DNA of 42,721 nucleotides from Paraburkholderia franconis (GCF_009362735.1 NZ_WHNP01000059.1:1-42721); one strand, 5' to 3'; shown: positions 8,215 to 16,577, numbered from the stretch's first letter. Numbers and translations: made by a program. The notes: a model not told the origin generated them from the sequence alone.

Positions 8215-8385
8215 ATGTCTGATCTGTTCGACGAATACCCGATGCTCATCTTCGCGCTGGAGTCGCTCCTCGCGCTCTTCCTGCTGATTTTCATCGTTGT
8301 ATGGACGGCGTCCGGCAAGAAGAAAGCCGCACGCCAGAAGCAGGACACGAAACCGGTCCCGCCGCAGCAACAACCGCGTCGCTGA
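8215..8385 (+). CDS. Small single-span membrane protein of unknown function
   Basis: A 56-residue product (from the ATG at 8215) has an acidic N-terminus, one hydrophobic segment of about 24 residues (about 9-32) and a strongly basic, proline/glutamine-rich tail (GKKKAARQK). The charge pattern predicts the tail on the cytoplasmic side. I do not recognise a named family. It is divergent from mltA with 28 bp between the preferred starts. An earlier in-frame ATG at 8203 is possible; neither has a strong RBS. The well-formed membrane topology and its position between two genes on the other strand support it as real. Confidence 0.55.
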   Translation: MSDLFDEYPMLIFALESLLALFLLIFIVVWTASGKKKAARQKQDTKPVPPQQQPRR

Positions 8386-8409
8386 CCGAACGCGCGCGGC
8401 ACTTTCCGT

Positions 8410-8784
8410 TCAATGCAGCGTGCGCGGCATGCGCAAAACGAATTCCGGCACGGGCGCTTCCCAGCGCTCGCCATCCTCGGCAACGCAGAAATATTCCCCG
8501 CGCATGGTGCCGACGGGCGTCGCGATCACCGCATAGCTCGTGTATTCGAACTGCTCGCCGGGCTTCAGCAGCGGCTGATGCCCGACGACGCCCAGCCCTT
8601 TCACTTCCTGAACGCGATTTTCGCTATCCGTGATGATCCAGTGGCGCGCGATCAATTGCGCCGTCACCTGGCCGGTGTTGCGAATGCTCAGCGTATAGGC
8701 GAACGCGTACTTTCGATGCTCCGGGTCCGACTCTTCGGAGATGTATCGGACTTGGGAAGAGACGCTAAATTCGTACTGACTCAT
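8410..8784 (-). CDS. apaG: ApaG domain protein
   Basis: This 124-residue protein matches ApaG in length and in its core GHQPLLKPGEQFEYTSY and GTMRGEYFC motifs, an immunoglobulin-like beta-sandwich fold. ApaG (CorD) is linked genetically to Co/Mg homeostasis and diadenosine polyphosphate metabolism, but its biochemical role is unsettled. The MSQYEFSV start at 8784 fits the family; the frame could begin 10 residues earlier. Transcription is leftward, convergent with the small membrane protein gene (24 bp gap) and divergent from rpe. The 299-bp gap to rpe holds no gene that I can support. Confidence 0.9.
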   Translation of the reverse strand: MSQYEFSVSSQVRYISEESDPEHRKYAFAYTLSIRNTGQVTAQLIARHWIITDSENRVQEVKGLGVVGHQPLLKPGEQFEYTSYAVIATPVGTMRGEYFCVAEDGERWEAPVPEFVLRMPRTLH

Positions 8785-9083
8785 GCTGATTCGCCTGATT
8801 CCGATGGTGAGCAACGCGGACTATCGACCGCGCGAGACCGTCTGCAGGCGGCCAGCGCGCTGATCGCGCCGCGCCGCAGAGGAGGCACTGACATGGTTTG
8901 GCATTCTGCTTCATGCCGCGCACGCTCGCAACCGCATCGGCCGAACGGACAAGGCGGGGACAGGTCACCGACAGGCCGTCGAGCAGCGCTGCCAGCGATG
9001 CCGCCGCCACGTCTCGCCAACGGCCGCAGCGCGCGTGGCGGCGCTAAAATAACGGCTTTCCGTCTCCCGCCCTCCCCACAGCC

Positions 9084-9767
9084 ATGACCCAATTCCGCAT
9101 CGCTCCCAGCATCCTGTCCGCCGATTTCGCGCGGCTCGGGGAAGAAGTCCGCAACGTCGTCGCTGCCGGCGCCGACTGGATCCACTTCGACGTGATGGAC
9201 AACCACTACGTGCCAAACCTGACGATCGGCCCGCTCGTGTGCGAAGCGATCCGGCCGCACGTGCAGGTTCCCATCGACGTGCATCTGATGGTGCGCCCCG
9301 TCGACCGCATCGTGCCCGATTTCGCTAAGGCCGGTGCGAACGTGATCAGCTTTCATCCGGAAGGCTCGGATCACATCGACCGCACGCTGTCGCTGATCCG
9401 CGATCACGGCTGCAAGGCCGGCCTCGTGTTCAATCCCGCCACGCCGCTGAACTACATCGATCACGTGATGGACAAGCTGGACCTGGTGCTGATCATGTCG
9501 GTGAATCCGGGCTTCGGTGGACAATCGTTCATTCCCGAGGCGCTCAACAAGCTGCGCGAAGCACGCGCGCGCATCGACGCGTATAAGGAAAAGACCGGCC
9601 GCGAGATCCATCTCGAAGTGGACGGCGGCGTGAAGGTCGACAACATCGCGGAAATCGCGGCAGCTGGCGCGGACACGTTCGTCGCGGGCTCGGCGATTTT
9701 CGGCAAGCCCGACTACAAGTCGGTGATCGACCAGATGCGCGGCGCGCTGGCTTCCGTCGGGCGCTGA
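9084..9767 (+). CDS. rpe: Ribulose-phosphate 3-epimerase
   Basis: This 227-residue TIM-barrel enzyme interconverts ribulose 5-phosphate and xylulose 5-phosphate in the pentose phosphate pathway. Metal and catalytic residues are visible in HFDVMDNHYVPN (H34, D36), DVHLMV, and the phosphate loop SVNPGFGGQSF; the second catalytic aspartate lies in EVDGGVKVDN. Length is standard. A TAAAAT at 9045-9050 could be the -10 of its promoter, but no convincing -35 precedes it. The stop is separated by one base from the gph start, so the two are coupled. Confidence 0.96.
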   Translation: MTQFRIAPSILSADFARLGEEVRNVVAAGADWIHFDVMDNHYVPNLTIGPLVCEAIRPHVQVPIDVHLMVRPVDRIVPDFAKAGANVISFHPEGSDHIDRTLSLIRDHGCKAGLVFNPATPLNYIDHVMDKLDLVLIMSVNPGFGGQSFIPEALNKLREARARIDAYKEKTGREIHLEVDGGVKVDNIAEIAAAGADTFVAGSAIFGKPDYKSVIDQMRGALASVGR

Positions 9768-9768
9768 C

Positions 9769-10509
9769 ATGGACGCGACGTCCCGTTACCCCGCCCCCGC
9801 GTTCGCGGCCGGCAAGCTGCAAGCGGCCATCGTCGATCTCGACGGCACGATGGTCGATACGGCCGACGACTTCACGGCATCGCTGAACGGCATGCTCGCG
9901 CAATTCGACGCGGAAGAAACCACGCGTGAAGAAGTGATCGACTATGTCGGCAAGGGCTCCGAGCATCTGATTCGCAGCGTGCTCGCGCCGCGCTTCGAGA
10001 CCGAACTGGCGCAGTCGCGTTTCGACGAGGCGCTCGCGATCTATCAGGAGGAGTACGCGAAGATCAACGGTCTGCATACGCGGCTCTATCCCGACGTCGA
10101 AGCGGGCCTGATCGCGTTGCGCGACGCAGGCCTCAAGCTCGCGTGCGTGACCAACAAGCCGCATCGCTTCGCGACGCAGCTGCTCGAACGATATGGTCTG
10201 TTGCGCTACTTCGGCGTGGTGCTGGGCGGCGACAGCGTTGCGGCGAAAAAGCCCGATCCGCTGCCGATGCTCACCGCCTGCGAAGCGCTGGGCGTCGAGC
10301 CGAAAGCAGCCGTGGCGATCGGAGACTCGCAGAACGACGCGTTCGCGGGCCGCGCGGCCGGCATGGCAACGCTGACCGTCCCATACGGCTACAATCACGG
10401 CGAATCTGTTCAAACCATAAAATCCGATGGTATAGTTGCGTCGCTGTTGGGCGCCGCCAAGGCGATCGCAGCGCACAATGCAGTACAATCGGCAGCATCT
10501 AATCCCTGA
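9769..10509 (+). CDS. gph: Phosphoglycolate phosphatase
   Basis: This 246-residue HAD-superfamily phosphatase hydrolyses 2-phosphoglycolate formed from oxidative DNA damage or other metabolism. HAD motif I is VDLDGTMVD with nucleophile D23 and acid D25. Motif II is TNKP, motif III is in AAKKPDP, and motif IV is GDSQND. A helical cap lies between motifs I and II. The first ~18 residues extend beyond the compact HAD core. It follows rpe by one base. Its 3' end probably contains the promoter of the tryptophan operon. The pairing rpe-gph immediately ahead of trpE is common in beta- and gammaproteobacteria. Confidence 0.93.
   Translation: MDATSRYPAPAFAAGKLQAAIVDLDGTMVDTADDFTASLNGMLAQFDAEETTREEVIDYVGKGSEHLIRSVLAPRFETELAQSRFDEALAIYQEEYAKINGLHTRLYPDVEAGLIALRDAGLKLACVTNKPHRFATQLLERYGLLRYFGVVLGGDSVAAKKPDPLPMLTACEALGVEPKAAVAIGDSQNDAFAGRAAGMATLTVPYGYNHGESVQTIKSDGIVASLLGAAKAIAAHNAVQSAASNP
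10484..10489 (+). promoter_or_regulatory. Candidate -10 box of the trp operon promoter
   Basis: A TACAAT hexamer lies inside the end of gph, about 38 bases before the trpL start codon, which suits a short leader transcript. No good -35 is found 16-18 bp upstream. A second possible pair, TTCAAA (10409-10414) and TATAGT (10431-10436) with 16-bp spacing, lies further upstream. The true start is unresolved. Confidence 0.35.
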
Positions 10510-10527
10510 CTTAACCAAGTCTTCCTC

Positions 10528-10602
10528 ATGTTTCTGAATAAAAAACGGAGTCTGAGCACGATCGACCGGGGAGCCTGGCCCTGGCGTCGCTGGTCGCGCT
10601 AA
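10528..10602 (+). CDS. trpL: trp operon leader peptide (attenuation control)
   Basis: A 24-codon reading frame opens with ATG at 10528 and stops with TAA at 10600-10602. Near its end it has three tryptophan codons in the cluster W-P-W-R-R-W (residues 17, 19 and 22). Tryptophan is rare, so three in six residues directly upstream of trpE is diagnostic for a leader peptide whose translation senses charged tRNA-Trp. The stop codon abuts a hairpin (10603-10618) that overlaps an intrinsic terminator (10615-10649). No strong RBS is visible; the ATG is preceded by a pyrimidine-rich tract. The peptide itself has no predicted enzymatic function. Confidence 0.88.
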   Translation: MFLNKKRSLSTIDRGAWPWRRWSR

Positions 10603-10618
10603 TACCTCGCCTGAGGTA
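10603..10618 (+). promoter_or_regulatory. trp attenuator: candidate antiterminator hairpin
   Basis: TACCTC (10603-10608) pairs perfectly with GAGGTA (10613-10618) around a GCCT loop. Its right arm shares bases 10615-10618 with the left arm of the terminator, so the two cannot form together. When a ribosome stalls at the Trp codons, upstream pairing partners would be covered and this hairpin could form, allowing read-through. The exact competing pairing with the Trp-codon segment was not resolved by eye. Confidence 0.6.
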
Positions 10619-10649
10619 CGCTGAAGCTCGTCTTCGGCACCCGTTTTTT
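10615..10649 (+). terminator. trp attenuator: intrinsic terminator
   Basis: GCTGAAG (10620-10626) pairs with CTTCGGC (10632-10638), extended by GGT (10615-10617) with ACC (10639-10641) across a 2-base bulge; the loop is 5 bases. Six T residues follow at 10644-10649. This is a factor-independent terminator 13 bases after the trpL stop and about 250 bases before trpE. The remaining 10650-10896 contains no gene or clear site that I can identify. Confidence 0.8.
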
Positions 10650-10896
10650 ACTTCGCTGCGCTCACGCGCTTTTCCCGAACTGCCGCGATCGTCAATCGAC
10701 CGGCTTAACTTCGCTGCACCGCGTTTCAGCTAGCCGTCGCGTACCTTGCGTACTATCGTCGTGCTGTGAAGCCGTGCAAGCGTCGTCGGGAAAGCGCGCG
10801 CCGGTCTTATCACCTGTGACGAGCACATTCGACCGGTAACGCAGCCCCGCTTTGTCCGACGCCCACCGCGGCCGGACGCACGAACAGGATCGGAAC

Positions 10897-12390
10897 ATGA
10901 CCGAACTCGAATTTCAGTCCCTCGCAAACGAGGGCTTCAATCGCATCCCGCTGATCGCCGAAGCGCTGGCCGACCTCGAAACGCCGCTCTCGCTGTACCT
11001 GAAGCTCGCGCAAACCGAGCGCAACGGCGCGAACTCGTTTCTGCTGGAATCGGTGGTGGGCGGCGAACGCTTCGGACGCTACTCGTTCATCGGCCTGCCG
11101 GCGCGCACGCTCGTCCGCACGCGCAACGGCGTGACGGAAGTGGTGAAGGACGGCAAGGTCGTCGAGACGCACGAAGGCGATCCGCTCGAATTCATCCAGC
11201 AGTTCCAGAGCCGTTTCAAGGTGGCGCTGCGTCCGGGCCTGCCGCGTTTCGCGGGCGGCCTCGCCGGCTACTTCGGTTATGACGCCGTGCGCTACATCGA
11301 GAAAAAGCTTGCGCACACGGCCCCGCCCGACGATCTGAATCTGCCCGACATCCAGTTGCTGCTGACGGAAGAAGTCGCCGTCATCGACAACCTCGCGGGC
11401 AAGCTGTATCTCGTGATCTACGCCGATCCGACGACGCCCGAAGCGTACACGCGCGCGAAGCAGCGTCTGCGCGAACTGAAGCAGCGCCTGCGCACCACCG
11501 TGCAGCCGCCTGTCACGTCGTCGAGCGTGCGCACCGATATCTACCGCGAGTTCAAGAAAGACGACTATCTCGCCGCCGTGCGCAAGGCAAAGGAGTACAT
11601 CGCCGCGGGCGAACTGATGCAGGTGCAGGTCGGCCAGCGTCTGACGAAGCCGTATCGCGACAATCCGCTGTCGCTCTATCGCGCGCTGCGCTCGCTGAAT
11701 CCATCGCCGTATATGTATTACTACAACTTCGGCGAGTTTCATGTGGTCGGCGCGTCGCCGGAAATTCTCGTGCGCCAGGAAAAGCGCGGCGAGGACCGGA
11801 TCGTCACGATCCGTCCGCTCGCGGGCACGCGTCCGCGCGGCAATACGCCCGAGCGCGACGCCGAACTCGCGACTGAACTGCTGAACGACCCGAAGGAAAT
11901 CGCCGAGCACGTGATGCTGATCGACCTCGCGCGCAACGACGTGGGCCGCATCGCGCAAATCGGCTCGGTGGCCGTGACCGACAAGATGGTGATCGAAAAG
12001 TACTCGCACGTGCAGCACATCGTCAGCTCCGTCGAGGGAACGCTGAAGCCGGGCATGACCAATTTCGACGTGCTGCGCGCGACGTTCCCGGCGGGCACGC
12101 TGTCCGGCGCGCCGAAGGTGCGCGCAATGGAACTGATCGACGAGCTCGAGCCCGTGAAACGCGGCCTCTACGGCGGCGCAGTCGGCTACCTGTCGTTCAC
12201 GGGCGAGATGGACCTCGCGATCACGATCCGCACGGGCGTGATCGCCAACGGCAATCTGTACGTGCAGGCGGCGGCGGGCATCGTCGCCGACTCGGTGCCC
12301 GAGTCCGAATGGCAAGAGACCGAGAACAAGGCGCGCGCCGTGCTGCGCGCCGCCGAGCAAGTGCAAGACGGCCTCGATAGCGACTTCTGA
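10897..12390 (+). CDS. trpE: Anthranilate synthase component I
   Basis: This 497-residue chorismate-utilising enzyme makes anthranilate from chorismate with ammonia from TrpG. The N-terminal tryptophan feedback site LLES is at 49-52, indicating that the enzyme is inhibited by tryptophan. Catalytic-domain motifs include KYSHVQHIVSSVEG, FPAGTLSGAPKVRAMELI and RGLYGGAVGYLSF. An AGGA-type RBS precedes the ATG at 10897. The gene is under the trpL attenuator and is separated from trpG by 12 bases. Length and motifs are typical of separate (unfused) betaproteobacterial TrpE. Confidence 0.97.
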   Translation: MTELEFQSLANEGFNRIPLIAEALADLETPLSLYLKLAQTERNGANSFLLESVVGGERFGRYSFIGLPARTLVRTRNGVTEVVKDGKVVETHEGDPLEFIQQFQSRFKVALRPGLPRFAGGLAGYFGYDAVRYIEKKLAHTAPPDDLNLPDIQLLLTEEVAVIDNLAGKLYLVIYADPTTPEAYTRAKQRLRELKQRLRTTVQPPVTSSSVRTDIYREFKKDDYLAAVRKAKEYIAAGELMQVQVGQRLTKPYRDNPLSLYRALRSLNPSPYMYYYNFGEFHVVGASPEILVRQEKRGEDRIVTIRPLAGTRPRGNTPERDAELATELLNDPKEIAEHVMLIDLARNDVGRIAQIGSVAVTDKMVIEKYSHVQHIVSSVEGTLKPGMTNFDVLRATFPAGTLSGAPKVRAMELIDELEPVKRGLYGGAVGYLSFTGEMDLAITIRTGVIANGNLYVQAAAGIVADSVPESEWQETENKARAVLRAAEQVQDGLDSDF

Positions 12391-12402
12391 CGGAGACTGA
12401 CC

Positions 12403-12990
12403 ATGCTGCTGATGATCGACAACTACGACTCGTTCACCTATAACCTGGTCCAGTACTTCGGCGAACTCGGCGAAGACGTGCGGACCTATCGCAACGACGA
12501 AATCACGCTCGACGAAATCGCGAAGCTCAACCCCGAGCGCATTTGTCTGTCGCCGGGACCGAGCAATCCTCAACACGCGGGCATCACGCTCGACGTGCTG
12601 CGCGAATTCTCCGACAAGTACCCGATTCTGGGCGTGTGCCTCGGCCATCAGGCGATCGGCGAAGCGTTCGGCGGTCGCGTCGTGCGCGCGAAGACGATCA
12701 TGCACGGCAAGGTGAGCCAGATCGAAACCGATTGCAAAGGCGTATTCGCCGACCTGCCGAAGCATTTCACCGTCACGCGCTATCACTCGCTCGCGATCGA
12801 GCGCGAATCGCTGCCCGATTGCCTCGAAGTGTCCGCATGGACCGACGACGGCGAAATCATGGGCGTGCGTCACAAGACGCTGCCCGTGGAAGGCGTGCAG
12901 TTCCACCCGGAATCGATCCTGTCGGAACACGGCCACGCACTGCTCGAAAACTTCGTGAAGCAGTCGAAGGCTGCCGTTCGCACCGCATAA
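12403..12990 (+). CDS. trpG: Anthranilate synthase component II (glutamine amidotransferase)
   Basis: This 195-residue class I glutamine amidotransferase has catalytic C79 (GVCLGHQ), H168 and E170 (QFHPES). It hydrolyses glutamine and channels ammonia to TrpE. In some bacteria the same subunit also serves p-aminobenzoate synthase (PabA); that dual use cannot be judged here. Oxyanion region PGPSNPQHAG is intact. It sits 12 bases after trpE and 26 bases before trpD. Confidence 0.96.
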   Translation: MLLMIDNYDSFTYNLVQYFGELGEDVRTYRNDEITLDEIAKLNPERICLSPGPSNPQHAGITLDVLREFSDKYPILGVCLGHQAIGEAFGGRVVRAKTIMHGKVSQIETDCKGVFADLPKHFTVTRYHSLAIERESLPDCLEVSAWTDDGEIMGVRHKTLPVEGVQFHPESILSEHGHALLENFVKQSKAAVRTA

Positions 12991-13016
12991 GCAGCGCACA
13001 ACAAGGAGACATCACC

Positions 13017-14045
13017 ATGATCACGCCACAAGAAGCGCTGCAACGCACGATCGAGCATCGCGAGATTTTCCACGACGAAATGCTGCACCTGATGCGCCTC
13101 ATCATGCGCGGCGACATGTCGCCCGTGGTGGCGGCCGCGATCATCACAGGGCTGCGCGTCAAAAAAGAGACCATCGGCGAAATCACAGCGGCCGCTACGG
13201 TGATGCGTGAGTTCGCGCGTCACGTCGACGTGGAGGACAACTCGAACTTCGTCGACATCGTCGGGACGGGCGGCGACGGATCGCACACGTTCAACATCTC
13301 GACGGCGACGATGTTCGTGTCGGCGGCGGCGGGCGCGAAGGTCGCGAAGCACGGCAATCGCGGCGTATCGAGCAAGTCCGGCAGCGCTGACGTGCTCGAA
13401 GCGCTCGGTGTCAATATCGACCTGCAGCCGGAACAGGTGGCCGCGTCGATCGCCGAAACGGGCATGGGCTTCATGTTCGCACCGAACCATCACCCGGCCA
13501 TGAAGAACATCGCGCCCGTGCGCCGCGAACTCGGCGTGCGGACCATCTTCAACATCCTCGGTCCGCTGACGAACCCCGCCGGCGCGCCTAACCAGCTGCA
13601 AGGCGTGTTTCACCCGGATCTCGTCGGCATTCAGGTTCGCGTGATGGAGCGCCTCGGCGCAAAACACGTGCTGGTCGTGTATGGTATGGACGGCATGGAC
13701 GAAGTGTCGCTGGGCGCAGCGACGCTGGTTGGCGAACTGCGCGACGGCGAAGTGCGCGAGTACGAGATTCATCCGGAGGACTTCGGCATGCAGATGGTGT
13801 CGAACCGGACGCTGAAAGTGGCCAACGCCAACGAATCGAAAAAGCTGTTGCTCGAAGCGCTCGACAACAAGCCGGGCGTCGCGCGCGAGATCGTCACGCT
13901 GAACGCGGGCACCGCGCTGTACGCGGCGAACGTCGTGACATCGATCGCGGACGGCATTCAACTGGCCCGCGAAGCCATCGCCAGCGGCAAGGCGCGCGCG
14001 AAGGTCGACGAACTGGTCCGCTTCACGCAGCAATTCAAGCAATGA
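13017..14045 (+). CDS. trpD: Anthranilate phosphoribosyltransferase
   Basis: This 342-residue enzyme transfers phosphoribose from PRPP to anthranilate. The PRPP-binding glycine loop GTGGDGSHTFNIST, the KHGNRGVSSKSGSADVLE motif and the anthranilate-pocket region are present in order. The ATG at 13017 is supported by a strong AAGGAG 9 bases upstream, although the frame is open far back into trpG. Fourth cistron of the operon, counting trpL. Confidence 0.96.
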   Translation: MITPQEALQRTIEHREIFHDEMLHLMRLIMRGDMSPVVAAAIITGLRVKKETIGEITAAATVMREFARHVDVEDNSNFVDIVGTGGDGSHTFNISTATMFVSAAAGAKVAKHGNRGVSSKSGSADVLEALGVNIDLQPEQVAASIAETGMGFMFAPNHHPAMKNIAPVRRELGVRTIFNILGPLTNPAGAPNQLQGVFHPDLVGIQVRVMERLGAKHVLVVYGMDGMDEVSLGAATLVGELRDGEVREYEIHPEDFGMQMVSNRTLKVANANESKKLLLEALDNKPGVAREIVTLNAGTALYAANVVTSIADGIQLAREAIASGKARAKVDELVRFTQQFKQ

Positions 14046-14047
14046 CC

Positions 14048-14073
14048 AGGCATTAATCAGGCATCAATCAGGC
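14048..14073 (+). repeat. Short tandem repeat between trpD and trpC
   Basis: Two 11-bp units, AGGCATTAATC and AGGCATCAATC, followed by a partial AGGC, fill half of the 51-bp gap between trpD and trpC. It begins 3 bases after the trpD stop. Function unknown; it probably arose by slippage. Confidence 0.55.
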
Positions 14074-14096
14074 TTTCACGAGGTAACGGGATTCAT

Positions 14097-14882
14097 ATGA
14101 GCGACATTCTGGACCGCATCATCGACGTCAAGCGCGAAGAAGTGCGCATCGCGCAGCAAAGCGCGCCGCTCGAAGAATTGCGCCTGCAGGCGTCGGCGCG
14201 CGATCTGCGCGATTTCGTCGGTGCGATTCGCGCGAAGCATGACGCCGGCCTCGCAGCCGTGATCTCCGAGGTCAAGAAAGCGAGCCCGTCGAAAGGTGTG
14301 CTGCGCGAGCATTTCGTGCCCGCCGACATCGCGCGTTCGTACGCAAAGCATGGCGCGGCGTGTCTGTCCGTGCTCACCGATGTGCAGTTCTTCCAGGGCA
14401 GCGCGCAGTATCTGGAAGAGGCGCGCGCCGCCTGCACGCTGCCCGTGCTGCGCAAGGACTTCATCGTCGATCCGTATCAGATCCTCGAAGCGCGCGCGAT
14501 GGGCGCCGACGCAATCCTGCTGATCGTCGCCGCGCTCGAAACCTCGCAGATGCAGGACCTCGAAGCGTACGCGCATTCGCTCGGCCTCGCCGTGCTCGTC
14601 GAAGTGCACGACAAGAACGAGCTGGTCGAAGCGCTCACGTTGAAGACGCCGCTGATCGGCGTGAACAATCGCAATCTGCGCACGTTCGAAACGTCGATCG
14701 AAACGACGCTCGGCCTGCTGGACATGATCCCGAAGGACCGCATTGTCGTGACCGAGTCAGGCATCCTGTCGCGCGTCGACGTCGAGCGCATGCGCGCGAT
14801 GGACGTGAACACGTTCCTCGTCGGCGAGGCGTTCATGCGCGCCGAAGAGCCGGGCGCGGAACTTGCACGAATGTTCTTCTGA
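14097..14882 (+). CDS. trpC: Indole-3-glycerol phosphate synthase
   Basis: This 261-residue TIM-barrel enzyme closes the indole ring from carboxyphenylamino-deoxyribulose phosphate. Family motifs are SEVKKASPSKG, LRKDFIVDPYQI, GVNNRNLRTF and VTESGIL. It is the unfused form, without the TrpF isomerase domain of E. coli TrpC. trpF, trpB and trpA are not in the window, so the pathway is split between loci as usual in Burkholderia. The CYTH protein gene begins 28 bp downstream. Confidence 0.96.
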   Translation: MSDILDRIIDVKREEVRIAQQSAPLEELRLQASARDLRDFVGAIRAKHDAGLAAVISEVKKASPSKGVLREHFVPADIARSYAKHGAACLSVLTDVQFFQGSAQYLEEARAACTLPVLRKDFIVDPYQILEARAMGADAILLIVAALETSQMQDLEAYAHSLGLAVLVEVHDKNELVEALTLKTPLIGVNNRNLRTFETSIETTLGLLDMIPKDRIVVTESGILSRVDVERMRAMDVNTFLVGEAFMRAEEPGAELARMFF

Positions 14883-14910
14883 TTCGGCAAATTCGGGAGC
14901 GAAGCACGCG

Positions 14911-15549
14911 ATGGGCATGGAACAGGAAATCAAGCTGTCGCTGCCGGCGGATCAGATCGGCGCGGCGACGCAATGGTTCATCCAGCGCGCCGGCCGCGCG
15001 GGCCGGACAATCGCGCTGGAAAACAGCTACTTCGACACGCCGGCGCTGACGCTTGCGCGCGCAAGGAGCGCGGTGCGCGTGCGCCGCACGCCGGATGGCT
15101 GGCTGCAGACGTACAAGACGGTCGGCACGTCGAAAGACGGTTTGCACAACCGGCACGAATGGGAAATGCCCGTCAAAGGCAATGCGCTCGAAATCGACGC
15201 GCTGCTCGATGCCTGCGACGACGAGCCGTCGAAGGAAGCGCTGCACAGCGCGCGCAACGAACTGATCCCGCTTTTCAGCACCAATTTCTCGCGGACGCTG
15301 TGGCATGTGAGGATCGAGGGCGCTGACATCGAAGCGGCCATCGACCAGGGCGAAATCCGCGCGGACGTGAACGGCGAAACGCGCCGCGCGCCGATCTGCG
15401 AGATCGAGCTGGAGCTGAAGCGAGGCGATGCCGGCGCGCTGCATGCCTTGTCGGCGGAACTGGCGCAAGCGATTCACGGCCTGCGCCCCGATGACGTCAG
15501 CAAGGCGCAGCGTGGTTATCGTCTGCGAGAAGGCGGCGGCTCGCAGTAA
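14911..15549 (+). CDS. CYTH-domain protein (putative inorganic triphosphatase)
   Basis: The 212-residue product is a single CYTH (triphosphate tunnel) domain. The hallmark ExExK sequence is at residues 4-8 (EQEIK), followed by conserved basic segments such as VRVRRTPDGW and by acidic strands (CEIELELK), as expected for a tunnel that binds a polyphosphate with divalent metal. E. coli YgiF has this domain plus CHAD; here CHAD is absent. Substrate is probably inorganic triphosphate, but this is family inference. The ATG at 14911 is chosen because the ExExK motif is nearly N-terminal in the family. It may be co-transcribed with trpC. Confidence 0.8.
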   Translation: MGMEQEIKLSLPADQIGAATQWFIQRAGRAGRTIALENSYFDTPALTLARARSAVRVRRTPDGWLQTYKTVGTSKDGLHNRHEWEMPVKGNALEIDALLDACDDEPSKEALHSARNELIPLFSTNFSRTLWHVRIEGADIEAAIDQGEIRADVNGETRRAPICEIELELKRGDAGALHALSAELAQAIHGLRPDDVSKAQRGYRLREGGGSQ

Positions 15550-15635
15550 CGCGGCGGCTGAGCGGGCGCAAGAAGGCGAGGCGCGAACGCAGCGATGCTT
15601 GAGCGCTCAGGCGTTTGCTGCCACACTAGCCCGCC

Positions 15636-16445
15636 ATGAATTCCGCAAAACGTTCCCCCATCCAGCCGACGCAGCCGTCCCTGTTCGCGGACGACACCGA
15701 CGCCACGCCCTCTCCCGCCGCCGACATCCAGACGCTCGAATCGCAGTTCGACGCGTTGCCGCCCGCATGGCGCGTGCACCTGAAGCCTTTCATCGACAGC
15801 GATACTTACGCGCCGCTGTGCCGTTTCGTCGACGGCGAGCGTGCGGCCGGAAAGACCGTCTATCCCGCGGACGTATTCCGCGCGCTGCGCCTCACGAGTC
15901 CAGACGACGTAAAAGTCGTGATCCTCGGCCAGGATCCGTATCACGGCGAAGACCGCGGCACGCCGCAGGCGCATGGTCTCGCGTTTTCGGTGCCGCCGTC
16001 GGTGCGTCCGCCGCCGTCGCTGCGCAACATCTTCAAGGAAATCGCCGCGAGCCTCGGCTATGAAACGCCGCAACACGGCTGTCTCGATGCGTGGGCCAAA
16101 CAAGGCGTGCTGCTGCTCAACACGGTGCTGACAGTCGAACGCGATCGCGCTGCGAGCCACGCGAAGCGCGGCTGGGAAAAATGCACCGACACGCTGATCC
16201 ACGAGCTCGCGATGCGCCACGACAACCTCGTCTTCATGCTGTGGGGCGCGCATGCGCAAGCGAAGCGCGCGCTGCTCGATGGCAAGTCGCATTGCGTGCT
16301 CGAAGCGCCGCACCCGTCGCCGCTGTCCGCGCACCGGGGGTTCCTCGGCTGCCGGCATTTCGCGCTCGCCAACGAGTTTCTCGAAGCGCACGGCCGCGCG
16401 CCTATCGACTGGCGTTTGCCGGAAAACGGCGAAGTTTTCGCATAG
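15636..16445 (+). CDS. ung: Uracil-DNA glycosylase (family 1)
   Basis: This 269-residue protein removes uracil from DNA. The catalytic water-activating loop GQDPYHG has D100 and H103, and the minor-groove loop HPSPLSAHRG has H226; all match family-1 UDG. The first ~40 residues form a low-complexity, proline/alanine-rich extension beyond the E. coli enzyme. RBS is weak. The gene stands alone, with its own 86-bp upstream gap after the CYTH gene. Confidence 0.95.
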   Translation: MNSAKRSPIQPTQPSLFADDTDATPSPAADIQTLESQFDALPPAWRVHLKPFIDSDTYAPLCRFVDGERAAGKTVYPADVFRALRLTSPDDVKVVILGQDPYHGEDRGTPQAHGLAFSVPPSVRPPPSLRNIFKEIAASLGYETPQHGCLDAWAKQGVLLLNTVLTVERDRAASHAKRGWEKCTDTLIHELAMRHDNLVFMLWGAHAQAKRALLDGKSHCVLEAPHPSPLSAHRGFLGCRHFALANEFLEAHGRAPIDWRLPENGEVFA

Positions 16446-16556
16446 TGTCCGACGGAAGAGGATGCATCTGCTGTCGGTAGATTGAGATTTTTTGCCGCGG
16501 GCGATCTTGCCTGCGGCGCCCGCTTCTACACTCCCTTGCTGCTGATTACAGCCAGC

Positions 16557-16577
16557 GCGCAAGCTCGCTTCTTGCGC
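16557..16577 (+). promoter_or_regulatory. Hairpin in 5' UTR of the GMC oxidoreductase gene
   Basis: GCGCAAG (16557-16563) pairs perfectly with CTTGCGC (16571-16577) around a 7-base loop, 37 bp before the downstream ATG. A second, weaker hairpin lies at about 16494-16517. Neither is followed by a T-run. They may be mRNA-stability structures; I cannot assign a function. Confidence 0.35.

Noticed and set aside
10810..12999. A 729-codon open frame antisense to trpE and trpG
   Set aside because: Its Arg/His/Ala/Val-rich composition is typical of a shadow frame opposite a high-GC gene; the sense strand encodes unmistakable trpE and trpG.
16494..16517. Intrinsic terminator after ung
   Set aside because: The hairpin is preceded, not followed, by a T-run on the plus strand, and on the minus strand it would be followed by A residues.
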